Below, piece by piece: positions 1 to 8,166 of a stretch of DNA of 34,883 nucleotides. The stretch's first letter is position 1. Each line of letters starts with the position of its first letter. The DNA is from SCTD01 sp036675425 (GTDB lineage: Bacteria; Actinomycetota; Actinomycetes; Mycobacteriales; SCTD01): the NCBI GenBank assembly GCA_036675425.1, contig JAKFFB010000234.1:1-34883 (forward strand), read 5' to 3'. Under the pieces are notes generated by a model. The model had not been told where the DNA came from. It did not search any database and saw nothing but the letters and a program-made list of their open reading frames with translations. The translations under genes and the position numbers were made by a program.

Positions 1-73
1 GGCGCGCTGGACCGGCAGCGCCAGGCCCGACGGTCGCTCGGGGTCGTGGCGGACGACAGCCCGAGAACCGACT

Positions 74-104
74 CTGGGACGATGACTGTCAGTCATCGTC
101 CCAG
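74..104 (-). terminator. Perfect 14-bp hairpin downstream of tRNA-Ala
   Basis: Positions 74-87 (ctgggacgatgact) and 91-104 are exact reverse complements around a 3-base loop (gtc). The stem starts 10 bases past the 3' end of the leftward-transcribed tRNA gene, so it most likely ends that transcript. There is no T-run after the stem, which is common for actinobacterial terminators. A protein-binding palindrome is an alternative. Bases 1-73 show no gene I can support. Confidence 0.6.
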
Positions 105-114
105 GTCACACGGG

Positions 115-187
115 TGGAGCTGAGGGGACTCGAACCCCTGACCCCCACACTGCCAGTGTGGTGCGCTACCAGCTGCGCCACAGCCCC
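115..187 (-). tRNA. tRNA-Ala (anticodon GGC)
   Basis: Read on the minus strand, the 7-bp acceptor stem GGGGCTG pairs with CAGCTCC (one G-U pair). The D-arm contains AGCTGGTAGC. The anticodon stem CCACA/TGTGG closes the loop CTGGCAG, giving anticodon GGC for alanine GCC codons. The T-arm carries the standard GTTCGAGTC. The discriminator base is A and the following genomic bases are CCC, so the full CCA end is not encoded and must be added after transcription. It is the last gene of the nadD-LCP-rsfS-phosphatase run and lies 16 bases after the phosphatase stop. Confidence 0.97.
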
Positions 188-203
188 GCGGTCGTGCGGT
201 CAT

Positions 204-905
204 TCACCTTACAGGCTCGACGTCCGGGCTCGCGGTGGCGCCTCCGACGGGTGTGCTGCCCAGGTCGTGGGCGCCCGTCGCGGCTCCGACGAGCGGCCCG
301 AGGCCGGTGTTGTGCCGCTCCAGCCGCCACCCGACGTCGCCCTCGACGAGCACCGTCCAGCAGGTGTTGCCGAGCGGCGCCAGCCGTGGCCAGGTCGCGG
401 CCGGCAGGTCCAGCAGCACCCCCAGGGCGGCGCGCGCGGTGCCGCCGTGGGTGACCGCGATGAGCGTTCCGCCCGCGGGCACCCCGGCGACGTGCTCGGC
501 CAGGGAGGCCGCCGCGCGCCGGCCGGCCTCGGCGTACGTCTCGCCCTTGCCACGCGGGACGTCCTCGCCCCGCCGCCAGGCCGCGTGCTCGTCGGGGAAG
601 AGCTGCCGGGCCTCGTCGCTGGTGAGCCCCTGCCAGGCGCCGAGGTCGAGCTCGCGCAGCCGCGGGTCGAGCACCGGGGTCAGACCAGCGGCCGCAGCCA
701 GCGGCGCCGCCGTGTCGAGCGCCCGGGCCAGGTCGCTGGTCACGACCAGCGCCGGATCGGCGGAGGCCAGCACCGGCGCCACGGCAGCGGCCTGCGCGCG
801 GCCGACGTCGTCGAGCGGGGTGTCGAGCTGCCCCTGGATCCGACCGGAGGCGTTGTCGCCGGTGCGGCCGTGCCGCAGCAGGACCAGCCGGCGGGAGGCG
901 GTCAG
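204..905 (-). CDS. Histidine phosphatase family protein (phosphoglycerate mutase-like)
   Basis: A 233-residue member of the histidine phosphatase superfamily. The catalytic LLRHGRT motif is near the N-terminus, with the proton donor in the LRELDLGAWQG region and the second His in VTHGGTARA. Such enzymes remove phosphate from sugar phosphates or other small molecules; the substrate cannot be told from sequence. The frame has no ATG, GTG or TTG near the expected N-terminus. The best start is CTG at 905-903, which overlaps the rsfS stop in a CTGA arrangement equivalent to ATGA, with GGAAG a few bases upstream. The frame stays open far upstream, but only inside rsfS and the LCP gene, where that reading is implausible. 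It is probably co-transcribed with rsfS. Confidence 0.88.
   Translation of the reverse strand: MTASRRLVLLRHGRTGDNASGRIQGQLDTPLDDVGRAQAAAVAPVLASADPALVVTSDLARALDTAAPLAAAAGLTPVLDPRLRELDLGAWQGLTSDEARQLFPDEHAAWRRGEDVPRGKGETYAEAGRRAAASLAEHVAGVPAGGTLIAVTHGGTARAALGVLLDLPAATWPRLAPLGNTCWTVLVEGDVGWRLERHNTGLGPLVGAATGAHDLGSTPVGGATASPDVEPVR
206..211 (-). promoter_or_regulatory. Possible -10 box for tRNA-Ala
   Basis: TAAGGT on the minus strand fits TAnnnT and lies 18 bases upstream of the tRNA 5' end, overlapping the last base of the phosphatase stop codon. A start site about 12 bases before the mature tRNA would follow. No good -35 box is visible. Read-through from the upstream genes is equally possible. 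Confidence 0.3.
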
Positions 906-1294
906 GAGGTCTTCCGACCGGCCGCCCGCTCGACGTCCGCGTCGACGAACGGGATCACCGGGCAGTCCTTCCAGAGCCGCTCGAGGGCGTAGAAGACGCG
1001 CTCCTCCTCGTGCTGCACGTGGACCACGATGTCGATGAAGTCGAGCAGGACCCAGCGCGCCTCCGTCGTCCCCTCGCGGCGCACGGGCTTGGCGCCCAGC
1101 TCGCGCAGCCGGTCCTCGATCTCGTCGACGACGGCCTTGACCTGCCGGTCGTTCGGGGCGGAGGCCAGCAGGAAGACGTCGGTGATCACCAGCTGCTCGC
1201 TGACGTCGAGCAGCAGGATGTCGCTGGCGAGCTTGTCGGCGGCGGCCTGTGCGGCCGCCAGCCCCAGCTCGACGGCGCGCTCGGAGGCGGGCAC
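902..1294 (-). CDS. rsfS: Ribosome silencing factor RsfS
   Basis: A 130-residue RsfS/Iojap protein. Homologues bind ribosomal protein L14 on the large subunit and block subunit joining when nutrients are scarce. Family features seen are the central DVFLLASAPNDRQVKAVVDE segment, the ARWVLLDFIDIVVHV stretch and the ERVFYALERLWKD tail. The length is normal; the C-terminal AAGRKTS is a short extra tail. The start is GTG at 1294, with an AAGAGA-like ribosome site. It sits between the LCP gene and the histidine phosphatase, the usual nadD-LCP-rsfS neighbourhood of actinobacteria. Confidence 0.95.
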   Translation of the reverse strand: MPASERAVELGLAAAQAAADKLASDILLLDVSEQLVITDVFLLASAPNDRQVKAVVDEIEDRLRELGAKPVRREGTTEARWVLLDFIDIVVHVQHEEERVFYALERLWKDCPVIPFVDADVERAAGRKTS

Positions 1295-1328
1295 GGTCTC
1301 TTCTCTCGTCGGACGTATCGGGATGTCC

Positions 1329-1334
1329 AGGGTA
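1329..1334 (-). promoter_or_regulatory. Possible -10 box for rsfS
   Basis: TACCCT on the minus strand lies in the 48-base gap between the LCP stop and the rsfS start. It would give a leader of about 27 bases that includes the AAGAGA ribosome site. No clear -35 box is seen. Confidence 0.25.
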
Positions 1335-1342
1335 CGTCGCGG

Positions 1343-2539
1343 CTAGGGCGTGAAGTCGGCCCCGACCAGGACGACCACGTCGGCGACGGTGCCGAAGTCC
1401 TGCGTCACGATCTGCGCGTCGGGCAGCCCGATGGCCTTGGCCACCCGCTCCCCCAGCGCCTGCGCGTCGGTCGTGGCCTCCGGCACGAAGACCTGCGTCT
1501 TGGCGTAGCCGAAGCTCGGCGCGTTGCGCGAGTCGACGAAGACGAAGCCGGCCGGCACGAGCTTGTCGCGCACCTTCTCGCCCAGCCCGGGCGTGCCGAC
1601 GCCGTTGAGCACCAGCACGCGGTTGCCGCCCTCGCGCACCCCCGGCGGCACCGAGTCGGCCATCAGCCGGTCGACCACCGTCGTCAGCTTCGGCGGGTCC
1701 ACGCGGAACGCCTGGACGCCGCCCCCGGGGTCGATCGCGATGACGGGCAGGGAGTCGTACTGCATGAGACCGGCCTCGTCGGCGACCGCCATCCCAAGCA
1801 CGAAGTCGGCCAGCGCAGGCAGCTCCATCGTCGTGACCGACCGCGGGCCGAGCACCTCGAGCTGTGCCGTGAGCTCGCTGGCCTCCTTGGGCAGGACGTT
1901 GATGAGCCCGTCGAGCACCTCCTGCAGCCGGGCTAGCCGCGCCTGCTCCTGCTCCTCCGGTGCGAGGAAGAGCAGGAACTCCACCGCGCGGGCGCCGTCG
2001 AGGTTCTGCGGCCCGGCGTTGATGAGCACGCTGGTCCCCCGCACGACCGGGACGTCGACGTCGACCGGCACGCCACCGAGCGCGTCGATGAGCTGGGCGA
2101 GGACCGTCGTCGTGACGACCCACCCGTCGTCGACGGTCACCCCGACGAGGTCGGAGAGCGCGTTGCGGGATCCCTCCGGCGGCACGCTGCTCAGCGCCCG
2201 TCCGAACGGCAGCGACCCTGTCCCTGGCACGGTGACGAGCACCTGCGGCGGGATGAGCAGCGCCGCGCCGGTGTTCTCCTCGGGGTCGCGAGCGAGCAGC
2301 GCGCTGGCGACGGCCGAGCCGTTCTCGCCCTGCACCTGGAAGAGCAGCGTGCGCTGGGTGCGCTGCGGCTCCTGCGTCGTCGGCGGTGCGTCGGGCGCGT
2401 CCTTGGCCAGGTAGACGGCGAAAGCCGCTGCCAGCAGAGCGAGCACGACGACCAGCACCCCGGTCAGCTGCCGCCGGCGACGGCGCCGCTTGCGACGGAG
2501 CTCCAGCCGGCCGCTCCGGCTGCCCTCGGTCTCGGTCAC
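1343..2539 (-). CDS. LCP-like protein with LytR C-terminal domain
   Basis: A 398-residue protein. It has a short basic cytoplasmic head with a run of Arg at about residues 15-23, one membrane segment at about 25-45, an extracellular LytR-CpsA-Psr-like region (about 60-270) and a LytR C-terminal domain (about 305-395, RVLVLNGVGTPGLGEKV onwards). LCP proteins attach teichoic acids, arabinogalactan or other glycopolymers to peptidoglycan. The LCP core looks degenerate: the usual Asp/Arg-rich phosphate-binding motifs (GSDxR, RxxxDSDFxR) are not recognisable, and the matching stretch reads LLFLAPEEQEQARLARLQ. It may be a non-catalytic relative. The GTG start at 2539 overlaps the nadD stop (GTGA), so translation is probably coupled. 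Confidence 0.85.
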   Translation of the reverse strand: MTETEGSRSGRLELRRKRRRRRRQLTGVLVVVLALLAAAFAVYLAKDAPDAPPTTQEPQRTQRTLLFQVQGENGSAVASALLARDPEENTGAALLIPPQVLVTVPGTGSLPFGRALSSVPPEGSRNALSDLVGVTVDDGWVVTTTVLAQLIDALGGVPVDVDVPVVRGTSVLINAGPQNLDGARAVEFLLFLAPEEQEQARLARLQEVLDGLINVLPKEASELTAQLEVLGPRSVTTMELPALADFVLGMAVADEAGLMQYDSLPVIAIDPGGGVQAFRVDPPKLTTVVDRLMADSVPPGVREGGNRVLVLNGVGTPGLGEKVRDKLVPAGFVFVDSRNAPSFGYAKTQVFVPEATTDAQALGERVAKAIGLPDAQIVTQDFGTVADVVVLVGADFTP

Positions 2540-3132
2540 GCAGCGCTGCCGGCGTAGAGGTGGCGCTTGTCGATGTACTGCACGACGCCGTCCGGCACGA
2601 GGTACCAGATCGGGTGCCCCCGGCCGACCCGCGCGCGGACGTCGCTCGAGGAGATCGCGAGAGCGGGCACCTCGAGCAGGGTGACGGCGCCCTCGGGGAA
2701 GGTCGCCAGGTCCACGTTCTCGTAGCCCGGCCGCGTCACGCCGACGAAGTGCGCCAGCGAGAACAGCTCGTCGGCGTCGCGCCAGCCGAGGATCTGCGCG
2801 AGAGCGTCCGCGCCGGTGATGAAGAACAGCTCGGCGTCGCCGTAGGTCCGGCGCAGCTCGCGCAGCGTGTCGATGGTGTACGTCGCGCCGGTCCGGTCCA
2901 CCTCGATCCGGCTGACGGAGAACCGGGGGTTGCTCGCCGTCGCGATGACCGTCATCAGGTAGCGGTCCTCGGCGGGGCTGACCTCGCGATCGGCCTTCTG
3001 CCACGGGTTGCCGGTCGGCACGAAGACGACCTCGTCGAGGGCGAACTCGGACGCGACCTCGTTGGCCGCGGACAGGTGGCCGTGGTGCACGGGATCGAAC
3101 GTCCCGCCCATGACCCCGATGCGCCTCCCCAC
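2536..3132 (-). CDS. nadD: Nicotinate-nucleotide adenylyltransferase
   Basis: A 198-residue NadD that joins ATP and nicotinate mononucleotide to make deamido-NAD, the penultimate step of NAD synthesis, in the cytoplasm. The nucleotidyltransferase signature GGTFDPVHHGHL is at residues 9-20. The second nucleotide-binding motif ISSSDVRARVGRG lies near residue 160, followed by the typical VPDGVVQYI end. The start is GTG at 3132. No Shine-Dalgarno is visible, but a TAGGCT box lies 8 bases upstream, so the message may be leaderless. The stop overlaps the LCP start. Confidence 0.96.
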   Translation of the reverse strand: MGRRIGVMGGTFDPVHHGHLSAANEVASEFALDEVVFVPTGNPWQKADREVSPAEDRYLMTVIATASNPRFSVSRIEVDRTGATYTIDTLRELRRTYGDAELFFITGADALAQILGWRDADELFSLAHFVGVTRPGYENVDLATFPEGAVTLLEVPALAISSSDVRARVGRGHPIWYLVPDGVVQYIDKRHLYAGSAA

Positions 3133-3140
3133 GCAGCGGG

Positions 3141-3146
3141 AGCCTA
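3141..3146 (-). promoter_or_regulatory. Candidate -10 box of nadD (leaderless)
   Basis: TAGGCT on the minus strand ends 8 bases before the nadD GTG, inside the 18-base gap after the DUF4349 gene. With the usual 6-8 base distance to the start site, the mRNA would begin at or next to the start codon, which suits the missing ribosome site. Confidence 0.4.
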
Positions 3147-3150
3147 GTGG

Positions 3151-4293
3151 TCAGACCAGGCGCCGCCGGGACGCGCGCCAGCCGAGTCGGAGCACCGCCC
3201 AGGCGGCCGCGACCACGAGCAGCACCACCAGCGCGCGCCCGCTGTGCCGGATCAGCCCCTCGATCCCGCTGGTGAAGCCGTCCCACGCGTCGGAGAACGC
3301 CTTGCCGATGCCGTCGTCGGGCTTCTCCTGCTTGCTGAGCAGCGGGTCGTCGTCCTCGGTGACCGTGACCTCCAGCGTCGCGGTGTCGCTCTGCGCCGCC
3401 AGCACCCGGCGCTGCCCCTCGAGCCGGTCGATCCTGACGGTGACGTCGTCGACCCGCTGCTGCACGGCGAGCACGTCACCGATGGTGCGGGCGTTGGACA
3501 GGATCTCCAGGAACCGCTCGCGCGCCGCCTTCAGGCTGACCAGCTGCGCCTCGAGGTCGGCGTACTGCGCCGTCACGTCCTGACCGCTCGTCGTCGCGCT
3601 GCGCACCTCCGCCCCCATGCTGCGGACCCGGGTGACGACCTCCTCGAAGGAGTCGACCGGGACGCGCAGCGTCACCGACCCGGACGGGGTCGGACCGGAC
3701 TCCTGCGTCTTGGCGTTGGCGACCACGCCACCGGCCGCGGTCGCGAAGCCCTGCAGCGCGGTGAGCGTCGGCGTGACCTCGCCGTCGTCGACGATGAGCG
3801 CGATGGCACCGGTCTTCACGACCCGGGCGCCGTCGGGCACGACCGCGGTGGGCGGCTGCGCGGCGCTGTTGCCGGGAGCCGCGGCCGGCTGTGGCGCCGG
3901 CGCCGTGCCGGTCTGGCGACCGGACTGCGGGGCGAAGGCCAGCTGGTCGGCGATCCGACGATCGAGCGTGCCCCCGCTCTCGCCAGCCCCGCCGCCCACG
4001 GCGCCGGAGCCGTCGGTCGACGCCGTGTCACCGCTCAGGCTCAGGCCGGGCAGGCGGGCGAGCTTCGTGTCGGTGCCCCCGCCGCCACCCCAGACCGATC
4101 CGGCCAGCAGCGCGCCGGTCACGACCGCGGCCGCCGCCGGCACCTGCACCCAGCGCCGCCGGCGCAGCGGCACGACGGCGGCCTCGTCGGCGAGCTCCGC
4201 CCGTACCTCGTCCGGACCGTCCTCCGGCACGTCGAACGACGCCGCGGCCTCGCCGAGCAGCGAGGTCAGGTCCTCGTCGGTGAGCGTCCCCAT
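3151..4293 (-). CDS. DUF4349 membrane protein, putative anti-sigma partner
   Basis: About 380 residues. The N-terminus is acidic and cytoplasmic (LTDEDLTSLLGEAAASFDVP), followed by RRRR and a membrane segment (about residues 50-70). A Gly/Ala/Pro-rich linker leads into a DUF4349 domain (about 155-315) with the SGSVTLRVPVDSFEEVVTRV and DVTAQYADLEAQLVSLKAARERF segments and a coiled-coil region. A second membrane helix (RALVVLLVVAAAWAVLRLGW) and a basic tail end the protein. DUF4349 proteins have no settled biochemical role. Its position directly after an ECF sigma gene (stop and start overlap as TGATG) suggests that the N-terminal part may hold the sigma factor at the membrane; this is inference. 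GTG at 4296 is an equally possible start. Confidence 0.85.
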   Translation of the reverse strand: MGTLTDEDLTSLLGEAAASFDVPEDGPDEVRAELADEAAVVPLRRRRWVQVPAAAAVVTGALLAGSVWGGGGGTDTKLARLPGLSLSGDTASTDGSGAVGGGAGESGGTLDRRIADQLAFAPQSGRQTGTAPAPQPAAAPGNSAAQPPTAVVPDGARVVKTGAIALIVDDGEVTPTLTALQGFATAAGGVVANAKTQESGPTPSGSVTLRVPVDSFEEVVTRVRSMGAEVRSATTSGQDVTAQYADLEAQLVSLKAARERFLEILSNARTIGDVLAVQQRVDDVTVRIDRLEGQRRVLAAQSDTATLEVTVTEDDDPLLSKQEKPDDGIGKAFSDAWDGFTSGIEGLIRHSGRALVVLLVVAAAWAVLRLGWRASRRRLV

Positions 4294-4829
4294 CACACGT
4301 TCTCCAGCTCGTCGTCGCGGACCCAGGCCGACAGGCGCGGGTCGAGGGCGAGCCGCTGCCGTGCCTCGTGCAGGCGGCTCTTCACGGTGCCGGGGCGGCG
4401 GTCGATCGCGGTGGCGATCTCCTTCTCGCTCAGCCCGGCGTAGAAGCGGAGGACCAGCGGCACCCGCAGGTGCTCGGGCAGCTCGGCCAGGGCGGCCAGC
4501 ACGTCACCGGCGAGCTGGCTCTGCTCGGCCCGCTGCTCCGGCTCGGGCGCCAGGTCCGGCAGCGCCTCCAGGCCGGCCGGTCCGACGTCCTTGCCGGAGC
4601 GCGAGGTCGTCGAGCGCGCCCGGCTCATGCAGGCGTTGACGACCACCCGGTAGAGCCAGGCCTTGCGGCCGTCCCCGGCCGGGATCGACCCCCGGAACCG
4701 CCACACCCGCAGGAACGCCTCCTGGACCGCGTCCTCGGCGTCGTACGCGTCGCGCAGCACGAGGCAGGCCGTCCGGTACGCGGTCGCGTAGTCCCGCGCC
4801 AGCCACGCGTCGAGCTCGCCGTCGTCCAT
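4293..4829 (-). CDS. ECF-type RNA polymerase sigma factor
   Basis: A 178-residue sigma-70 family member with region 2 at about residues 15-75 (YRTACLVLRDAYDAEDAVQEAFLRVWRFRG) and region 4 at about 115-165 (LPEHLRVPLVLRFYAGLSEKEIA, then RRPGTVKSRLHEARQRL as the helix-turn-helix). There is no region 1 or 3, as in extracytoplasmic-function sigmas. ATG at 4829 is chosen because GGAGG lies 8 bases upstream (4842-4838). GTG at 4844 would start upstream of that site and very near the predicted transcription start. The DUF4349 gene follows with an overlap. An ECF-like promoter directly upstream points to autoregulation. Confidence 0.93.
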   Translation of the reverse strand: MDDGELDAWLARDYATAYRTACLVLRDAYDAEDAVQEAFLRVWRFRGSIPAGDGRKAWLYRVVVNACMSRARSTTSRSGKDVGPAGLEALPDLAPEPEQRAEQSQLAGDVLAALAELPEHLRVPLVLRFYAGLSEKEIATAIDRRPGTVKSRLHEARQRLALDPRLSAWVRDDELENV

Positions 4830-4852
4830 CCCGTCAGCCTCCACGACCTACA

Positions 4853-4877
4853 GACGCGAGGAGGGGTAAATCGGTTC
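4853..4877 (-). promoter_or_regulatory. ECF-type promoter of the sigma factor gene (GAACC-N16-CGTC)
   Basis: On the minus strand GAACC (4877-4873) is followed by exactly 16 bases and then CGTC (4856-4853). This matches the general -35 AAC / -10 CGTC pattern of ECF promoters. Transcription would start near 4847, just before the GGAGG ribosome site, giving a short leader to ATG 4829. The likely user is the sigma factor encoded immediately downstream. Confidence 0.6.
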
Positions 4878-4903
4878 GCGAGCGCGCCCCGCCGCACACG
4901 ACG

Positions 4904-4962
4904 TGATCCACACCGACCGTCCCGGCCGGGCACTGAGCGTGCGGAGCGCGAGAAGTGGATCA
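4904..4962. repeat. Inverted repeats in the VWA-sigma intergenic region
   Basis: The gap 4878-4995 holds an 8-bp inverted repeat, tgatccac (4904-4911) and gtggatca (4955-4962). Between the arms lies the 10-bp palindrome cccggccggg (4921-4930). It could end transcription of the MoxR/VWA genes before the sigma promoter, but the arms are far apart and no T-run follows. No coding frame in this gap is convincing. Confidence 0.3.
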
Positions 4963-4995
4963 GGCTGTGTGCGAAGCGGACCGCCGGCAGCGGCC

Positions 4996-6393
4996 CTACG
5001 TCGGGAGGAGGCGCTGGACGAACTCCTCGAGCTGGACCGCGTTGCGGCACTCGACCATCTCGATGACGTCGGAGTACTGCGCGGTCGCGCTGTCGCCGCT
5101 CCCCCAGTAGGCCGCGGGCTCGGGGTTGAGCCAGTAGGCGTGCCGCGACTTCTGCACCAGCCCCCGCAGCGTCGCGAGCCCGGTCGCCCGGTAGTTGTTG
5201 CGCGCGTCGCCGAGGATCAGCAGCGACGTGCGCGGCCCGACCGCGTCGGGGTAGTTCTCGGCGAACTTCTCGATGGAGTTGCCGTAGTCGCTGTGCCCGT
5301 CGAACCACACGAGGTTCGCCTCGGCCGACATCCGCGCGAGCGCGTCCGCGACGTCGCCGCCCGGGGTGAAGAAGCGCGACACCTCGTCCACCGTGTCGAT
5401 GAACGCGAACGCCCGCACCTTGGTGAACTGCTCGGACAGGGCGTACGCGAGCATCAGCGTGAAGTGGGCGAACCCCGCGACGGACCCGGACACGTCGCAG
5501 ATCACGGTGAGCTCGGGCTTGTGCGGCTTGTGCGGCTTGTGGTGGGTGACCAGCGGGACGCCGCCGGTGGCCAGCGACGCCCGTACGGTGCGCCGGAAGT
5601 CGAGGCGGCCGGACCGGCCGAGCCGGCGCTTGGCGGTCAGCCGGGTGGCGAGCCGCCGGGCCAGCGGGAAGACCTGGCGGCGCAGCTCGGCCATGTCGTT
5701 GCGGCTGGCGCGCAGGAAGTCGACCTGCTCGGCCAGCGGCTGCACCACGTTCTTGCTCAGCGCCTCCGGGCCGCGGTCCTCGGCGAGCCTGCGGCGCACC
5801 TCGGACTCGACCATCTCCTGGAACTGGCGGATCCGCTCGGTGATGGTCTGCCGGGCGACCTTCTCGGCCATCCCGCCGCGCTCCTGGCCGGCGAGCAGCG
5901 CCTCGAGCAGGGAGGCCATCAGCGTCTCGGGCGACAGCCCGCGGAGCACCCGGTAGGAGAACCACGCCTGCCGGCCGGGCTGGGTGTCTGCGCGGCCGAG
6001 CTCGCTGACGGTCCGCCGCGCGAAGGCGCGCATCGCGTCCTCGTCGCCGTCGAGCAGCAGGTCCTTGAGCATCGCCCGGAGCGCCTCGGTGTCGGGCGGG
6101 CCGTCGCCGTCGAGCTCGTCGAGATCGATCTCCCCGTCGGACATCTCGCGCGCCGACGGCTCGCCGGTGACCGGCGGGAACCACAGGTCGAAGAGCGTGT
6201 CGAAGGCACGCCGGTGCGCGGGCCGCTTGAGGACGGTGGCGGCGTAGGCGGCGCGCAGGTGCTCGCGGTCGAGCAGGTCGACGACGCCCAGCGCGCGGGT
6301 CGCGTCGAGCACCTCGGCCAGCGAGATGTTGAGCCCCGCCTCGCGCAGGGCGTGGAAGAACCCGATCTCGCGCTCGAGCAGCCCGCCGCTCAC
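4996..6393 (-). CDS. VWA domain-containing CoxE-like protein
   Basis: A 465-residue protein. An N-terminal helical part (LLEREIGFFHALREAGLNISLAEVLDA) and a long charged middle lead into a C-terminal von Willebrand A domain (about 285-460). The MIDAS-like metal motif is DVSGSVAGFAH, and later residues include FDGHSDYGN and ILGDARNN. Proteins of this type work with MoxR AAA+ ATPases as chaperone-like modules; in CO-dehydrogenase clusters the pair is CoxD/CoxE. No CO-dehydrogenase or other client gene is nearby, so the target is unknown. The GTG start at 6393 follows the MoxR stop by 2 bases. A His-Lys-Pro repeat (HHKPHKPHKP) just before the VWA domain comes from a 9-base tandem repeat near 5519-5541. 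Confidence 0.9.
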   Translation of the reverse strand: MSGGLLEREIGFFHALREAGLNISLAEVLDATRALGVVDLLDREHLRAAYAATVLKRPAHRRAFDTLFDLWFPPVTGEPSAREMSDGEIDLDELDGDGPPDTEALRAMLKDLLLDGDEDAMRAFARRTVSELGRADTQPGRQAWFSYRVLRGLSPETLMASLLEALLAGQERGGMAEKVARQTITERIRQFQEMVESEVRRRLAEDRGPEALSKNVVQPLAEQVDFLRASRNDMAELRRQVFPLARRLATRLTAKRRLGRSGRLDFRRTVRASLATGGVPLVTHHKPHKPHKPELTVICDVSGSVAGFAHFTLMLAYALSEQFTKVRAFAFIDTVDEVSRFFTPGGDVADALARMSAEANLVWFDGHSDYGNSIEKFAENYPDAVGPRTSLLILGDARNNYRATGLATLRGLVQKSRHAYWLNPEPAAYWGSGDSATAQYSDVIEMVECRNAVQLEEFVQRLLPT

Positions 6394-6395
6394 GG

Positions 6396-7262
<867 letters not shown>

Positions 7263-7395
7263 GAAGGATCCTCCTCGAAACCGAACGCCATTCTGTCGCA
7301 CCCCCGCGGCAGCCTCGCGACCGGGACCGATGAGGTCTAGCGTCCGACGTCGTCGTACGGGCGAGACGCATCCATCCGAACGAGCGGAGACCGCC

Positions 7396-8157
7396 ATGAC
7401 CGTCAAGACCTCCTACGCCCCCGGCGAGCCCATCTGGGTGGACCTCGGCAGTCCCGATCTGGAGGCCAGCCGCGCGTTCTACGGCGGGCTCTTCGGCTGG
7501 ACGGCCCCGCCAGGCGACGAGGAGTTCGGCGGCTACACCAGCTTCGAGCTGGACGGTCACAAGGTCGCGGGTCTCATGCCGCTCATGGCGCCGGGGCAGC
7601 CGCCGGCGTGGAGCTGCTACGTCTGCAGCGCCGACGCCGGCAAGACCTCCGAGCTCGTCGAGTCGGCGGGCGGGACCGTCATCCAGGGGTCGATGCAGGT
7701 CGGCGACCTGGGCACGATGGCGGTCTACACCGACCCCGCCGGTGTCTTCTTCGGCGTCTGGCAGCCGGCCCAGCACCTCGGTGCGGAGCTCATCGACTCC
7801 GAGGGCACCATGACCTGGATCGAGCTGGGCACACGCGACCAGCCGAAGGCGCACGCCTTCTACAACGCGGTCTTCGGCTGGGGGGCGCAGTCCTCGCCGG
7901 ACTACACCGAGTTCACGCAGGACGGCACCTCGGTCGCCGGCTGCATGGACGTGCCGCCGAACGTCCCCGCGGAGGTGCCGGGCTACTGGATGCCGTACTT
8001 CGCGGCCGGCGACCCGGCGGCCCAGGGCGCGAAGGCCGAGGAGCTGGGCGGCACCGTCGTGGCGCCGATGATGGACTTCCCCGGCGGCCGCTTCTGCGTG
8101 GTGCAGGACCCCCACGGCGCGGTCTTCGGGCTGCTCGACCTGAAGCCGCCCGCATAG
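7396..8157 (+). CDS. VOC family protein, two glyoxalase-like domains (Cfp30B-like)
   Basis: A 253-residue protein made of two vicinal-oxygen-chelate modules. The first starts PIWVDLGSPDLEASRAFYGGLFGW and the second TMTWIELGTRDQPKAHAFYNAVFGW, each closing with a DP(A/H)G segment. It resembles the mycobacterial 27-kDa antigen Cfp30B/Rv0577 from memory of that family. No substrate is established, so a glyoxalase or dioxygenase role should not be assumed. ATG at 7396 has GGAG six bases upstream. A TAGCGT -10-like box at 7338-7343 lies in the divergent gap. The beta-hydroxyacid dehydrogenase gene follows after 9 bases. Confidence 0.9.
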   Translation: MTVKTSYAPGEPIWVDLGSPDLEASRAFYGGLFGWTAPPGDEEFGGYTSFELDGHKVAGLMPLMAPGQPPAWSCYVCSADAGKTSELVESAGGTVIQGSMQVGDLGTMAVYTDPAGVFFGVWQPAQHLGAELIDSEGTMTWIELGTRDQPKAHAFYNAVFGWGAQSSPDYTEFTQDGTSVAGCMDVPPNVPAEVPGYWMPYFAAGDPAAQGAKAEELGGTVVAPMMDFPGGRFCVVQDPHGAVFGLLDLKPPA

Positions 8158-8160
8158 GTT
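8155..8160 (+). promoter_or_regulatory. Candidate leaderless -10 box for the dehydrogenase gene
   Basis: TAGGTT overlaps the VOC stop codon (TAG, 8155-8157) and ends 6 bases before the ATG at 8167. It fits TAnnnT and the spacing for a message starting at the start codon. No ribosome site is seen in the 9-base gap. Confidence 0.3.
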
Positions 8161-8166
8161 CTGCCC

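Noticed and set aside
1..73. Possible 3' end of another gene
   Set aside because: The stretch is too short, no family is recognisable in any frame, and one open plus-strand frame runs through the tRNA gene.
204..2123. A long minus frame suggesting a 639-residue phosphatase fusion
   Set aside because: Upstream of 905 it overlaps rsfS and the LCP gene in another frame and reads as Arg/Ala/Gly low-complexity sequence. The phosphatase domain begins right after the rsfS stop.
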